Source of the DNA: Dirofilaria immitis
Taxonomy: Eukaryota > Nematoda > Chromadorea > Rhabditida > Onchocercidae
DNA: 64,000 bases
Direction of reading: 5' to 3'
NCBI GenBank assembly: GCA_024305405.1
Contig: JAKNDB010000098.1
Span: forward strand, 3,591,501-3,655,500
Shown here: positions 1-12,005 of the stretch, one piece after another
Numbering within the stretch: position 1 is the first letter of the stretch
How the letters are laid out: every line of letters starts with the position of its first letter
Notes under the pieces: model-generated
Told to the model about the DNA's origin: nothing
The model's input: only the letters and a program-made list of their open reading frames with translations
The model's database searches: none
Made by a program: the position numbers and the translations under genes

Positions 1-540
1 TTTAAGTCAGAGTTCAAATGATAAGATATATGATAAATGTAAAATTCAAAGTTTTAATATATTATCAATAAAAATGTAATCAAATTTTGCATTTTTTAAG
101 TTTTTTTCATCCAAAAAAAAGATGTATTTATCAGTTTTTTAAAGCATAATAATTATTCGGGAAAAAAATTGAAATATTTTTTTTAACAATATAGATCGAT
201 AGATCGATAGATAGATATGATGATAAAATCAAAGAGAGAATCATGTTCATAATATATTATGATGGGATAATTCAAAACTTTCCATAGAATATGGATCGAT
301 AGATCGATAGATAGCTAGATCGATAGATCGATGGATAGATAGAGAGATAATGATGATATAATCAAAAGAAAATCATATTTGCATTCATAATATAACGTGG
401 TATATGGATAGATAGACATGATGATATCACAATCAAAAATAATCATATTCGTCATATATCATGATATAATAATTTAATCAAACTTTTGATCTTTATACTT
501 TGGTCTGTCATAGATATGTAAATATTGCAAATTATATTAT
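1..540. repeat. AT-rich intergenic DNA with GATA/GATC tracts
   Basis: No coding signal is seen. Interrupted runs of GATA and GATC (TAGATCGATAGATCGATAGA type) occur near 190-217 and 291-345, with a short remnant near 405-420. The two main tracts are followed by similar flanks (GATGATATAATCAAA-like), so this looks like a decayed duplication of one tract plus flank. Confidence 0.7.
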
Positions 541-660
541 GTTATTAGTTGAGAAGAGGAAGTAAACAAATCAGCCTTTGTCTGCCGATGTTAAAAGTAT
601 TTGCTATATTGTGCTCGAATTAAGGCATGTGGTAAATAAACTTCCGCTTTATAAAGAATA
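541..660 (-). pseudogene. possible coding relic, GC-elevated
   Basis: About 33% GC against roughly 17-20% nearby. The minus strand reads ILYKAEVYLPHALIRAQYSK, then YF, one in-frame TAA, and then HRQTKADLFTSSSQLI without another stop. The amino acid mix is unlike the Lys/Asn/Phe/Ile-rich noise in neighbouring frames. I do not recognise the family. It may be a fragment of transferred or transposon DNA, or chance. Confidence 0.25.
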
Positions 661-3474
661 AAGAATGTGAATCAATTAAATGGATCAATCAATGTAAAGA
701 TCAATCAGATCAAAATGATCAATCGAAATTTCATTATAAGAAAATGAAAAAAATAAAAGAAATTCTTACAGAAAATTCAAAAGAATAATAATTCGACGAT
801 TTAGAATAAAATTTAGCGATTGATCGATATTCTACTAGTAATATCGTTCATGAATAATTCTCGATCAAAATTGATTTAGAATAATCCAGCGATCTGATTT
901 TACAAGTAATATTCTTAAGTAATTCCAAATCTTATATCATATGGAAAAAATAAATACTTAATTAATCAATAAATCTTTATCACAAAGTTATTTGGTGATA
1001 TCAAATATCGGGAAATTTTCATGAAATAATTATCAAATAAATAAACTTTTCTCTTTAAACAATCTACCAAATATTATTTTTTCTTTCAAAATTTTTAAAT
1101 ACTTATTCTTGAATTATTAAAATTATATATATATTTTATCAATAAATTATCATTCAGATGATCATCATTATCAATTAATTAATTGATTTCTTTTCAATCA
1201 ATCAATTAATTAAATTCCCTAATCCAATAAATGAATCAAAAATTTCTAAATCATTGATTTTGAAGTTTTATTATTTTTTTATCTCGAGAAAAAAGATTGA
1301 AAAATTTGATAAATCAAAAAAAAAGATCAAAGATTTGTTATTATAAATAAATAATTACTAATATTTATAGCCTCAAAAATATGAAATAATTTTATCATAT
1401 TTAAAAGATTAGATTAGAATTAAATTTTCAAGCAACAATAGGAATAATTATATCAAAATATATTTTATCAGTTGTGATTATCAATATTTGATTATTACCA
1501 AATTACTTTCTGAGGATTAAAATAAGCTTAAGTTTATCCGCTTTTCCTTTTCCTTTTTCGCTCACTTGTCAAATCTATACTAATTCGGTTTGAAATAATT
1601 ATCGTTGTGTCGGCTAAAAGCTTATTTTTATCGATTTGAAATAATCAATTATCACAATGATATTATTTGTTGTATTCATTGAATTTATATTAATACTAAA
1701 ATTAAAACATATTCTAATAAAATAATTTTAATTTAAAAAGAAAAGAAAACGAAAAATTAAATTTTTATTTTATTTCAATAATTTTAATTCGTTTTTGTTG
1801 CAAGCAAAATTTTATTAGAAAAATTATAATTTTCTTTTTAATTTCTAAATAAAATTAAGAAATACGCAAATATATAATGGATAAGGAACTTAATTTTAAT
1901 TTTAATTCTAAAATATAAATAATAGAATTTATAAATATGATATTTTCAATTTTTTAAATTTTGAATATATTTATTTATAATTTAAATATATAAATCTGAT
2001 TGCAATTTCAAAAATTAAAATTAATTGATAAAATTATTTAAGTATTTATTTAAATTTGAAATGAAATTCATTTTAAATTTCATTTAAAATATTTTCGAAA
2101 TTAAGCATCTGATTGATATGAAATATAAAATTTGCAAAAAATATATTATTAATAGGAAAATTATATTTAATTAAATATGAGATTAAAATTTTCATTTCAA
2201 ATTTAATTAAACCCCATAAATATGAAATTAATTAATTCTTCAACGATTTCTGATTTATATTCGGAAAAAAAACAATTTCACGTGAAAAATCCTACGCTTC
2301 ATGTTTATGTTCGAAAATATATTTATCATTTTTATCATAAATTTTTCATCAAAATTTATAAATTATCGCTGCGTAAATAATTTTGCGAAAAAATTCACGT
2401 AAAACGTAAAAAACGAGAGAAAACAAACGTAAAAAAATGGGCACGTAAATAAAAATAAATTTTTTACGTCATAAAAATGAAAATGAAATATTTTGAAAAA
2501 AAATTTATTTATTGAATACGCTGAATATAAATAGATAGATAGAAGATTTTTGATCAATGAATCGAATTTTATTATGAAAAACTTTGATTTAAACTTTTTA
2601 TTTTTTTATTATCATCATTTATTAGATTCTGATTTGTTAAATTATTAATGTGATCATTTTAACAATATGATATATTTGTAGTTTGAAAATGATATAAATG
2701 TTAGGAAAATCAGAATCATCTTTAAAAAATTATTGATTAATGAATCAAATTTTTATTACGAAAATCGTCATCATCATCATTTATTAGATTCTGATTCATT
2801 AAATTATTAATGAGATTAATTTTTATTTGAAAATGATATAAGTTTTAGGAATCAGAATCATCTTGAAGCACTCGATGCCTATCCATCTTATACATTTTAA
2901 TTTTTTTTCCTTTATTTTTATCATCTGAAAAGTTTAAATTTGACAAATTATTTTTGAGTTGCAAATTTGATGACAAAAAAAAACATATATAATTCATTTA
3001 GGAATTGACATGTAAAAAGATTAAATCTAATGTTATCATATCAAAAGAAAAAATGGAATTTTTATTTAAATCGAAGAAGTGATAATTGATAATTATCAAA
3101 ATTTTATTAAAATTTCAGCCTATCCAATTTTTCATTCAATTTTTTTCCAATTTATCATTTCTTTTCTCTTTTTTCTGAATTCTAATTTTGTGAATTAAAT
3201 TTCATAAAATCGTATCGAAAATTAGAAATTCATTTCTAATTAATTGTAGTATTTGATTTCCAATAAACAGAAAAAAATTCTTACTGAACACTTTTTAATC
3301 CTTTTTTCCTTTATCATCATTTGTTAGATTCTGATTCTCAAATGATCGAAAATTAGAAATGCATTTCTAATTGGTTATAGTATTTAATTTCCAACAAACA
3401 AAAAGAAATTTTATGAAATTCATTAATCTCTTTTTTTCCTTATCATCATTTGTTAGATTCTGATTCTTAAACGA
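661..3474. other. AT-rich intergenic DNA with dispersed TTAGATTCTGATT motif
   Basis: No exon is supported. The 13-mer TTAGATTCTGATT occurs at 2622, 2784, 3324 and 3453, each time preceded by a CATCATTT-like word. Its complement (AATCAGAATC) occurs near 2708 and 2840. Copies at about 2600-2860 and 3190-3475 carry similar flanks, suggesting a unit of roughly 120-160 bp duplicated in place and then diverged. The rest is featureless A/T. Confidence 0.5.
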
Positions 3475-3860
3475 TTAATTTAGCAGATCTAAGATTGCTA
3501 GCATGGTTTCATCATTTACGCGACCTAAGAACGGCTAACTTCTTGGATATTATCTTGAATCATAGCAATGTGCAAAGCGTTAAATTTTTCTTCCTCATCA
3601 AACTTACCACTTTACTCTTTTCTGAGCCGCATTAGCAGCCTAAAAATATTTCTACAATATCATCGGCTTGTTTGCTTTCTGCAGCTATATCAATATAGCC
3701 TTCACAACCCGACTTTTCAAATGGACACCACGGCTTTACTAAGTTATCGTTAGTGCCAGAAATTACAAAATCGACAAAAGGAATTGATTTCAATGAATTA
3801 GTTAAAATTATAATTGAAGAGTAGTTTTCAACATAAAAGTATTCGAAGCCAAGTAAATGT
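3475..3860 (-). pseudogene. degenerate coding relic, possibly of bacterial origin
   Basis: The 300 bp from 3481 to 3780 are about 37% GC, roughly twice the local background. On the minus strand an open frame runs from about 3860 to a TAA near 3626 and includes IPFVDFVISGTNDNLVKPWC and, after FEKS, GCEGYIDIAAESKQADDIVE. Protein-like sequence then continues in other frames: AANAAQKRVKW, then KFDEEEKFNALHIAMIQDNI, then LGRVNDETMLAILDLLN and TAA at 3477-3475. At least three indels, not all in homopolymers, are needed to join these pieces, so this is a broken gene. Base composition and lack of introns suggest a prokaryotic source such as an endosymbiont. That is inference, and the family is not recognised. 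Confidence 0.55.
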
Positions 3861-3930
3861 TATGTAATGTTACTAGAAGCCAAAAAAGTTTTTTTACGTA
3901 AGTGTGCAATGCTTCAGGGTTGCATTTTCA

Positions 3931-4387
3931 TTTGGTATGCTGTATCTATTATAGTTTTATTTGGTATACTGTATCTATTATAGTTTCATTTGGTATGCTG
4001 TATCTATTATAGTTTTATTTGGTATGCTGTATCTATTATAGTTTTATTTGGTATACTGTATCTATTATAGTTTCATTTGGTATGCTGTATCTATTATAGT
4101 TTTATTTGGTATGCTGTATCTATTACAGTTTTATTTGGTATGCTGTATCTATTACAGTTTTATTTGGTATGCTGTATCTATTATAGTCTTATTTGGTATG
4201 CTGTATCTATTACAGTTTATTTCGTATGCTGTATCTATTATAGTTTTATTTGGTATGCTGTATCTATTACAGTTTCATTTGGTATGCTGTATCTATTATA
4301 GTTTTATTTGGTATGCTGTATCTATTACAGTTTTATTTGGTATGCTATATCTATTATAGTTTTATTTGGTATACTGTATCTATTATA
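3931..4387. repeat. 29-bp minisatellite, about 16 copies
   Basis: The unit starts TTTGGTATGCTGTATCTATT and ends ATAGTTTTA. Copies are head to tail with few substitutions (TATAG/TACAG, ATGC/ATAC) and one shortened copy near 4216. Because 29 is not a multiple of three and the unit has no stop in two frames, it generates long spurious reading frames. It begins about 70 bp from the coding relic. Confidence 0.95.
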
Positions 4388-7364
4388 AGACTCAAAAATC
4401 ATAGCTCAATGAAAAAGTAAAAATTCATTTCTAATTAATTATAATATTTGATTTTTTTCTAACCAAATTTTTCATTTCTAATTCTAATTATATCGCCGAA
4501 TATTTTCCCTTTTTTTTCATTATTTCATTATTGGAAGAAAAAAATTTGAAAAAAAATATTCGATAAGAATGAAAATAATAATAAATGAACAATTTGTAAA
4601 AAAAACAAAAAAGAAAACAAACAAAATGAATGTATTAATAAAATGAGCGCAAATATTTTACGATTAAAAAAATTTAAAAGAAAAAAAAAGGAATAAAACG
4701 AAAAAAAAAAGAATATAAAACTGACAAGAAGAAGGCAAAAAATAAAAATAACTTTTTGAATAATATTTGTTTGAATTAAAAAAAAAAAAAAATGAAACGA
4801 AGAATGAAACGAAAGCAAAATATGTTAGAATAAATTTTAAAATACATTAAATGATATCAAAATAATAAACAGAAAAAAGAAGAAAATTGAAAAAGAAAAA
4901 TGAATAATTCAAAATGGAACGGAAAAAATTTTATGAAATTTTAATGTTAGCAAAAGTATGTAATACCTTTTTTCTTTCCATTTTTTTGCTTTTTGCCTTT
5001 TTTTTTAGAAGAAAACTTTTTCCAATGATATAATGATATATGTATATATATATAAATGCATATGAATGATGGAAAATATTCTTTAAAAAAAAAGAATAAA
5101 AATCAGAGAAGGAAAAATATGATAAAATGATAAATTTGTTTCCTTTTTAAATTCAATTTTTTTATCAATTAAGAAAAAGATATATTTATATAAATGATGG
5201 AGGATATCCTGGAAAAAAAAATAAAATTAGGGAAGGAAAAATAAAATGATAAATTTGTTTTTTTTTAAATTTAATTTTTTTAATCAATTAAGGAAAACTA
5301 TAATAATGTGATAGATTTGTTTTTTTAAATTCATTTTGTTTTTTATCAATTTAATTAATTATTATATACATTAATGCAAATGTAAAATAATTATAGCAAT
5401 AATGATAATAATGATAATTGGGGAGGAGAGAAAGAAAATAATATGATAAATAATAATGACAATAATGTATGATAATTTTTATCAATGATAAAGGAGATAT
5501 TTTTTTGAATTCTTTTTTCAAATATTTTTCAAATTTTTATGAAAAAAATTTGAAGCTTTATGATATCGTATGAAATGATCATATCAATTTCTTGTAGATG
5601 CAGATATTGATAATTACTAATAACTGACTAGATTGTTGTGCGATATCTCATGAAATGGGTTACATCAATTTTTTAGAGATGCTGATATTGATAATTACTG
5701 AAAGTTATCTAGAAACTTTTATAACGAAATAATATATTCTTATGTAAATAATTACATCTGTTGAAGCTGATATTGATAAGTACTGATAATTAACTGGAGT
5801 GTTATATGATTATGTGATGATATGATATGCTATGAAATTACCATGTCAAATCTCTACAAAGAACAATATTGATTAATTACTGATAATCAACTAGCAAGTT
5901 ATATGATGATACGTTATCCTATGAAATGAGCATATCAATTTTTTATAGATATTGGTATTGATAATTACTTTTAAATAATAGATAATATAATGATAAAATA
6001 TCTTTGGATATATACATTACATTAGCATAGTTAAAACTTTTTTAAAACTTTATTTAAAAACGAAAAATAGAGAAAAAAAAGAAGAAAAAATGATACCCAA
6101 ATGATCGAAATTGATGATAGTGATAATAATAATAATACGGTTGAAATGATGGAACTTCTTGTTGTACAACTTGCCGAACCACTGTAATAAATTATAAATT
6201 ATTTAAGTTAGCATTATCATCATCAATCTTCTCCTTCCTTATCATATTAATCAGATACAAATTTTTTTAAAAAAAAAAAAAAAAAACGAAATTCAAAAAT
6301 ACATAGAATACCAAATGTTTGAAACGAAATGAAAACAAAAAAACCAAATAAATAAATTATTCGATGATGATGATGCTGATGATGATGATAATGATGATGA
6401 AATAAAATATTAGAAATCTTTTATTGCTTAATTTTCTTCTATCATAAAAGTATATGCAAAAAAAAGAAACGGCAAAATGACGACTCTTGAAAATCTTGAA
6501 ATTTTCATATAAGCTTATAAAATCATTCAATCTAAAGCATCAATAATATCTCTTGATCATCATTTCAACTAAAATACCAAATTAAACCTATTTTAGGAAA
6601 AAAAAAACGAAATGTAAAAGGAGAAATTAAAAATGGAAAAAAAGGAAGCAAAATAAAAAAAAAAATCACCATTTTGTTGATAAATATCTGTCGTCTTCTT
6701 CATAATGCTTATCAGAAAAAAATTTTTTTTTTTTTAAACTTTCTCGATCAAAAAAATATATTTCTCGAATTAAGAATTGAAATATTTAATTTCTCGAATT
6801 TGGAATAATTTGCTACCAAAGCGAAATTTGTTAAAACTTCAATTATCAAAAAATTATTTACTAACTTATTTCAATGATTTCTTTCCTTTTTTTTTTTCTT
6901 TTTCTGACAATGCGAATAATTATAATGGAATTTCTTTTTCAAATGAGAGATGTAAACAAATAAAAAATCTTTCATTTTCACTAAACAAATATTTTGTGGC
7001 TTTTTAAAATTGTTTACTTTTAAATTATCGCCGATCTATTAGTGTCATAGTGAAGTAATGGTAGGAGTAGTGGTAGAAGTAATGGTAGGAGTAGATGATA
7101 GGAATAATCGTAGAAGTAGTCGTAGGTGAAGGAGTCGTATTTGTAATTGTAATAAGAGTATTAAAATTTATAGGAATAAAAATATAAAAATGAATGAGTT
7201 AAATGAATACGGTAGAAATGACAATCTTGGAATAAACTGTCAATTGTTCAAAAGTTTTTCGTTTTCATTTTTCTTTCTTTATTTAATAGAAACGAAAAAG
7301 AGATATAATAATAGAAACGGTTAAATGAAGTAAATAAATTAATAAAATAAATAAATGATATCAA
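4388..7364. other. AT-rich intergenic DNA with decayed repeats
   Basis: No exon is supported. Between about 5560 and 5970 four diverged copies of a 75-160 bp unit share ATGAAATGAGCATATCAATT-like and GATATTGATAATTACT-like words. A GATGAT run lies at 6362-6400. A GTAGGAGTAGTGGTAGAAGTA tract lies at about 7050-7130. Long A and T runs dominate the remainder. Confidence 0.5.
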
Positions 7365-7625
7365 TTTAAAAAAAAAAAATTTCATATATAAGTTCAAATA
7401 TAACAATAGAAATAATTATCACGCATAATTAAATAAATAAATAATAAATAAAATAAATAAATAATATTAAAAAAGAAAATGTTTATATATAAGTTCAAAT
7501 ATAACAATAGAAATAATTATCACGTATGATTAAATAAATAAATAAATAATATCAATTTAAAAAAGTTTGTATATAAGTTTGCATATAAAGTAAATAAATA
7601 AATAATATCAAAAAAAAACTGATAT
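7365..7625. repeat. about 100-bp tandem repeat, 3 copies
   Basis: Three copies share ATATATAAGTTCAAATATAA, then CAATAGAAATAATTATCACG and a variable (AAAT)n stretch ending ATATCAATTTAAAAA. Copies start near 7382, 7482 and 7567, and the last is shortened. Confidence 0.75.
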
Positions 7626-7724
7626 ATAAGTTTGCATAATAGATAATAAAAATTTTTGAAAAAAATTCGACCGGTTTTTTTCCTTTTTTTCACTTTTTTT
7701 CCGTCCTAAATGAGAAGTTATTTG

Positions 7725-8155
7725 AAAAAATGAAAGAGAGAGAGAGAAATGAAAATCTCTTTTAAAAAAAAAGGGGAGAGAGAAGGAAAAAAGAGGAAAA
7801 GAGAGAAATGAGAATGAAAAAAATGAATGTCTTTTAAAAGCAAGCAAAGAAAGAGAAGAATAGGAATGAAAAGAAAATCTCTTTTAAAAAGAGAGAGAGG
7901 GAGAAAGGGAATCGTCTTCAAAAAAAAAGAGAAACTCTTTAGAAGAAAGAGGGAGGGAGAGAGAGAGAAATTGAAATCTAAAGAGAATTTCTTTTTTAAA
8001 TGAAGAAAATGAGAGAGAGAGAGAGAGAGAAAATTAAAAAAGTGAATTTCCTCTTGAAAAAAAGTCACAATTTTGTTTAATTTGAAAATTTTCTGATATT
8101 TACTTTATATGTACTTGTCTCCCTCTTCCTCTCTCTCTCTCTCTCTCTCTCTCCT
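7725..8155. repeat. polypurine tract followed by (CT)n
   Basis: About 330 bp are almost pure purine on the plus strand (GAGAGAGA, GAAAATCTCTTTTAAAAA units). A (CT)n run follows at about 8128-8152. Opposite-strand frames look like Phe/Ser/Leu proteins but are only translated polypyrimidine. Purine and pyrimidine mirror tracts of this kind can form triplex DNA. Confidence 0.8.
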
Positions 8156-9640
8156 CTTCTCTATGATAATTGGGACAAATTATTTTATGGTATATACGCA
8201 GTATATGATATGTTCAAGAATGATAATTAATCTAAATTAATTATTATACTTTAAAATTAAAGCCTAAAATTGCAACTTGGGACACGAAGTTACAGCCTAG
8301 TAGTAAAACATTTTAGAGCTTGGAAATAAATCTTAGAAATACTTTTAAATAAAAATTTCAAATTTCAATTTAAATATATTTTTCAAATGGTTCCTTTTAA
8401 ATGCTATAAATATATTTAAAATTCGATTTAAAATATTTTCAAAAATTTAGTCGAAATTTTACAATTTTTAAGCGAAAAAAATGAATTCATTCGTATTTAA
8501 AATTAAGAATTTTTAATTTAAATTTAATTGAAAAAAATTAAAATTGCCTTAAATTTAATTTAAACAAAAAAATTGTAATTTTCTAATATCGCATTTTATT
8601 ACTAAAAAGAAAAATCGGAAAAATATTTTGCATTAAATAAAAATTTTGAATCAAATTTTCCTTATAAATAAATAGGGATAAACTAAATTATATATGAAAG
8701 TCAAATTTAAAAATTTAAATTTAATTAAAAATCAATAACATGATAATAACCAATATTGCAAGAGAATGATGATGATAATAAAAGGAAAGCGATATTTGCA
8801 ATAAATAAAATGAGCAAATTCATAAAGGCAATATTTATTAAAATTGAATAAAAATTCAAAAATTACCAATTTAATAATTGGATACTGTTAATAATTGGAT
8901 ACTGTTAACAATTGGATACTGTTAATGATTGCATACTGTTATTAATTGAGATACTGTAGCAGAGAAATGAATAAAGAATTAAGGAATGGAAAAGTTGTAA
9001 TATTTCTCTTTTTTTACTAAAAATATATCGAGAAAAATTTTTTTTTTTTGATAATAAAAATAACGAAAATTTTTTTTTTTCATTGGATTGTGACAAATAT
9101 CTTTTTTCTCATTTTAATCAAATTAATCAATGAGGTATTTTTATCAGCGAAGTATTTATCAATGAGACTTTTACCGATGAAATATTTATCAGTAAGATCC
9201 ATTTCCTTTTTTTCAATTATTATCATTAAACATATGAAATATGTTAAATATTATTATTTAACTTAACATTATTATTAAAATTAAATATCAAAAATGATAA
9301 AAAATATTAAATTTAATTTCATTTTTCTTTTTAACAAATCATTTAATATATATTTTAAAACATTATTTCTCATTTCTATTAATGTAATAATCCGCAAATT
9401 TTCATATCGAATACTATGAAGATATCAATCAAAGTGATGTATTTCAAATATGTCAAAAATGATTAAAATTAATTTACGGTTCTCTCTTCCTATTCGTATT
9501 AAAATCATTCGAAATTAATTCTTGATTTACTATATTTTTTGCTACATGACCGAACAATTCATCATAGCTCAAAGGAAATTTGAATGATATCGAAGTCGTA
9601 TTCGTATTTTTATGGAAATCTAAGTACCGAGCAATCAGGT
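8156..9640. other. AT-rich intergenic DNA with a short 17-18 bp array
   Basis: Between 8870 and 8958 about five copies of AATTGGATACTGTTAAT are arranged head to tail and become degenerate to the right. No coding signal is seen elsewhere in the segment. Confidence 0.7.
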
Positions 9641-9649
9641 TAACATGTT

Positions 9650-9840
9650 TTAGGCATGAAGATTAACAAATTCCAAACAACCAAGCTGATCAGACATGCA
9701 AGTTGATAAGTTTCAAATAAGCAAGTCGATAAGTCTCAAACAAGCAAGTTGATAAGTCTTAGACAAGCAAGTTGATAAATTCCAAGCAAGCAAGCTGATA
9801 AGTCTCAGACAGACAGGTTGATAAGTTTCAAACAAAGCGA
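9650..9840. repeat. 23-bp tandem repeat, about 7 copies
   Basis: The unit is close to GATAAGTCTCAAACAAGCAA plus GTT. Copies differ by substitutions (TTCCAAGCAAGCAAGCTGAT, CTCAGACAGACAGGTTGAT). GC is above local background. Confidence 0.85.
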
Positions 9841-11395
9841 AAGAACTAATATATTTGAATAAGCGAATAAAGAGATGTTATCATTTCATCGTAAGGATTT
9901 TGTTTTTGTTTGTTTATTTGAAACTTATCAATTTAACAACATAACATATACTATATATCAAATATTTGTCAGATGATGATGATGATAATGTATGATTGAT
10001 TCTGATTCTGAATATAAAAATTAATATATATGTGAATAATTTTTGGAAGAAATCAACCAAATTTTAAGATATGAAATAATTCATCTAAAATTTCTTTTTT
10101 CATTTTAAATTTTTCCCAAAAGTACAAATAACTAAAATTGATAAGAGGTTATCATGAAAATTATAATGAAACAGTGTTATCATACATGGAGCAGGGTGTA
10201 ACAGAATGATTATATAAAATAAAGAATTAAAAATTTTTACAAAAAAAAAAAAAGAAAAATTGAAAGTTAGGAAAAAAAAATTGATGAATTTTTCATATGT
10301 TCAAAAACTAGTTTAGTTAATATTTTTCACTAATCAAAAAAAACGATTGATGGAAAAATCTTTTCAAATATCATTTTTGACAAATTTTGCTAAACAAATT
10401 AAATTTTCCATTGAAAATAAGAAATAAAAAAATCAAACAAATTATTATATCTTTCATAATAGATAACAAAGATGTGAAAAAAAAATTCTTTTTTTAAATA
10501 AAAAAAACGAAAAAAAAAGAAATGAAAAATTGAGTAAAACTAAAATATTCTATTATCTATCAAAAGAAAGATGGGAAAATGGATCGATTTGTTTATAATT
10601 TTTTTTTAATTTAAAAATTTCGATTAAAATTTAAATTTTGAAATTTAGATCATAAATTTTAGATTATAATTAACTCATAAAAGTATTAAATTTTCTTTTT
10701 CAAATTAAAATAAACGCTATAAATGATATTTAAATTAGGCTAAAATATTCAAAAATAAAATTTAGCATTAAATTGAAATTTGTTCTAATAAAATATGCAA
10801 AAATGAAACTGTCAATTCTACTGGGCTATAATTGATATTTAAATTAGATTAAAATATTCGAATGTAAAAACTGATATCAAAATTAGATTAAAATATTCAA
10901 ATATAAAATTCAGCATTTAAATTAGATATAAATTTCAAGAAAAGCTACCACTAAATTAAAATATGCTCTAATAAAATTTCCAAAAAAAACAAAGTTATCA
11001 ATTCAAATATTTAAATTGGACTGAAATATTCAAATATAAAATTTGATATTTAAATTAGTTATGAATTTCAAAAAGATTGGCATTAAATTGAATTCAGGAA
11101 AAAAAAATGGAGCTGTCAATTTTTGTTTGACATTTCACTTCCTAATATCAAAATATTTCTATATTTTAGGTTCGAATGAAAATATAAATTTGAGATTTTG
11201 AGAAGATAGAAGAGAAGAGCTTGAAATGAAAAAAAAAGATATAAAAGTTTTTGGAAAAAAAATGAATTATCGTTAAAAAGAAATAGGAAGATTGTTATGG
11301 TTGTCAAGATTGATTTATGATAACATTTTGAAAGATAATTTTTGCGATAATTCCTATTTAGAGGAATCAAGAAACAAAATAGAAAAAAAAGCGAA
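9841..11395. other. AT-rich intergenic DNA with a very diverged array
   Basis: Between about 10730 and 11125 several diverged copies of a 100-150 bp unit share ATATTTAAATTAGATTAAAA and AAATTGAAATTTGCTCTAAT-like words. Otherwise only A/T-rich sequence is seen. No exon is supported. Confidence 0.5.
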
Positions 11396-11399
11396 ATAT

Positions 11400-12005
11400 A
11401 TAAGTTAAGATGACAAATATGGTGCTGAAATTATGTCAACTTATTTCATAGAGATGTTCATTGCTAGGAGAAATTTTGTGATACTGTAATTCGAAAACTT
11501 GATAGAACTTGTGATGCTCAAAAGTTTGAAAACGGTATTAAAAATTGCGATGAATTTATGATTCTAAATTCATAAAATCCAGAATATTATAAATACGGAA
11601 AAAGTGGAAATCCTTCCACTTTTTCCGTTCTGTACTAAAACTGAAAAGATTTGCGGTATTAAAACCGGAACAATTTGTGATGCTAAAATCGGAAGAAAAC
11701 GGAAGAATGTGTAATACTAAAACCAGAAAGATTTATGCCACTAAACATGAATGAATTTAAAATACTGTATTTAAAACCGGAAAACTTACGATACTACAGC
11801 CGGGTGAATTTGTAGCATTAAAACAGAAAAATATGTGAGACTAACATCAAAAACATTTATGTCACTAAATCTGAATGAACTTATAGTACTGTATTTAAAA
11901 CCGGAAAAACTTATGGTACTAAAACCGGATGAATTAAAACTTAAAAGATTTGTGATAACAAAATTGGAAAATATTGTGATACTAAAATTGAAAAACAAAT
12001 CCTAT
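11400..12005. repeat. degenerate 28-30 bp array containing AAAACCGGAAA
   Basis: Many diverged copies of a unit like AAAACCGGAAAGATTTGTGA followed by TACTA. Matches are clearest at 11690-11960. The open frames seen in both directions here are by-products of the repeat. A perfect hairpin lies inside (11595-11628). Confidence 0.75.
11595..11628. other. perfect 15-bp hairpin, 4-nt loop
   Basis: ACGGAAAAAGTGGAA (11595-11609) is followed by ATCC and by its exact reverse complement TTCCACTTTTTCCGT (11614-11628). The arms lie inside the CCGGAAA-type array and could have arisen by inverted duplication of one unit. The stem is too short for a typical microRNA precursor. Confidence 0.9.

Noticed and set aside
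4048..4359. Long plus-strand frames reading YLLQFYLVCCIYYSFIW repeats
   Set aside because: They are translations of the 29-bp minisatellite, with no start context or composition of a gene.
7608..8068. Two overlapping minus-strand frames rich in Phe, Ser and Leu
   Set aside because: They are the complement of a polypurine tract. Low-complexity pyrimidine translates this way in any frame.
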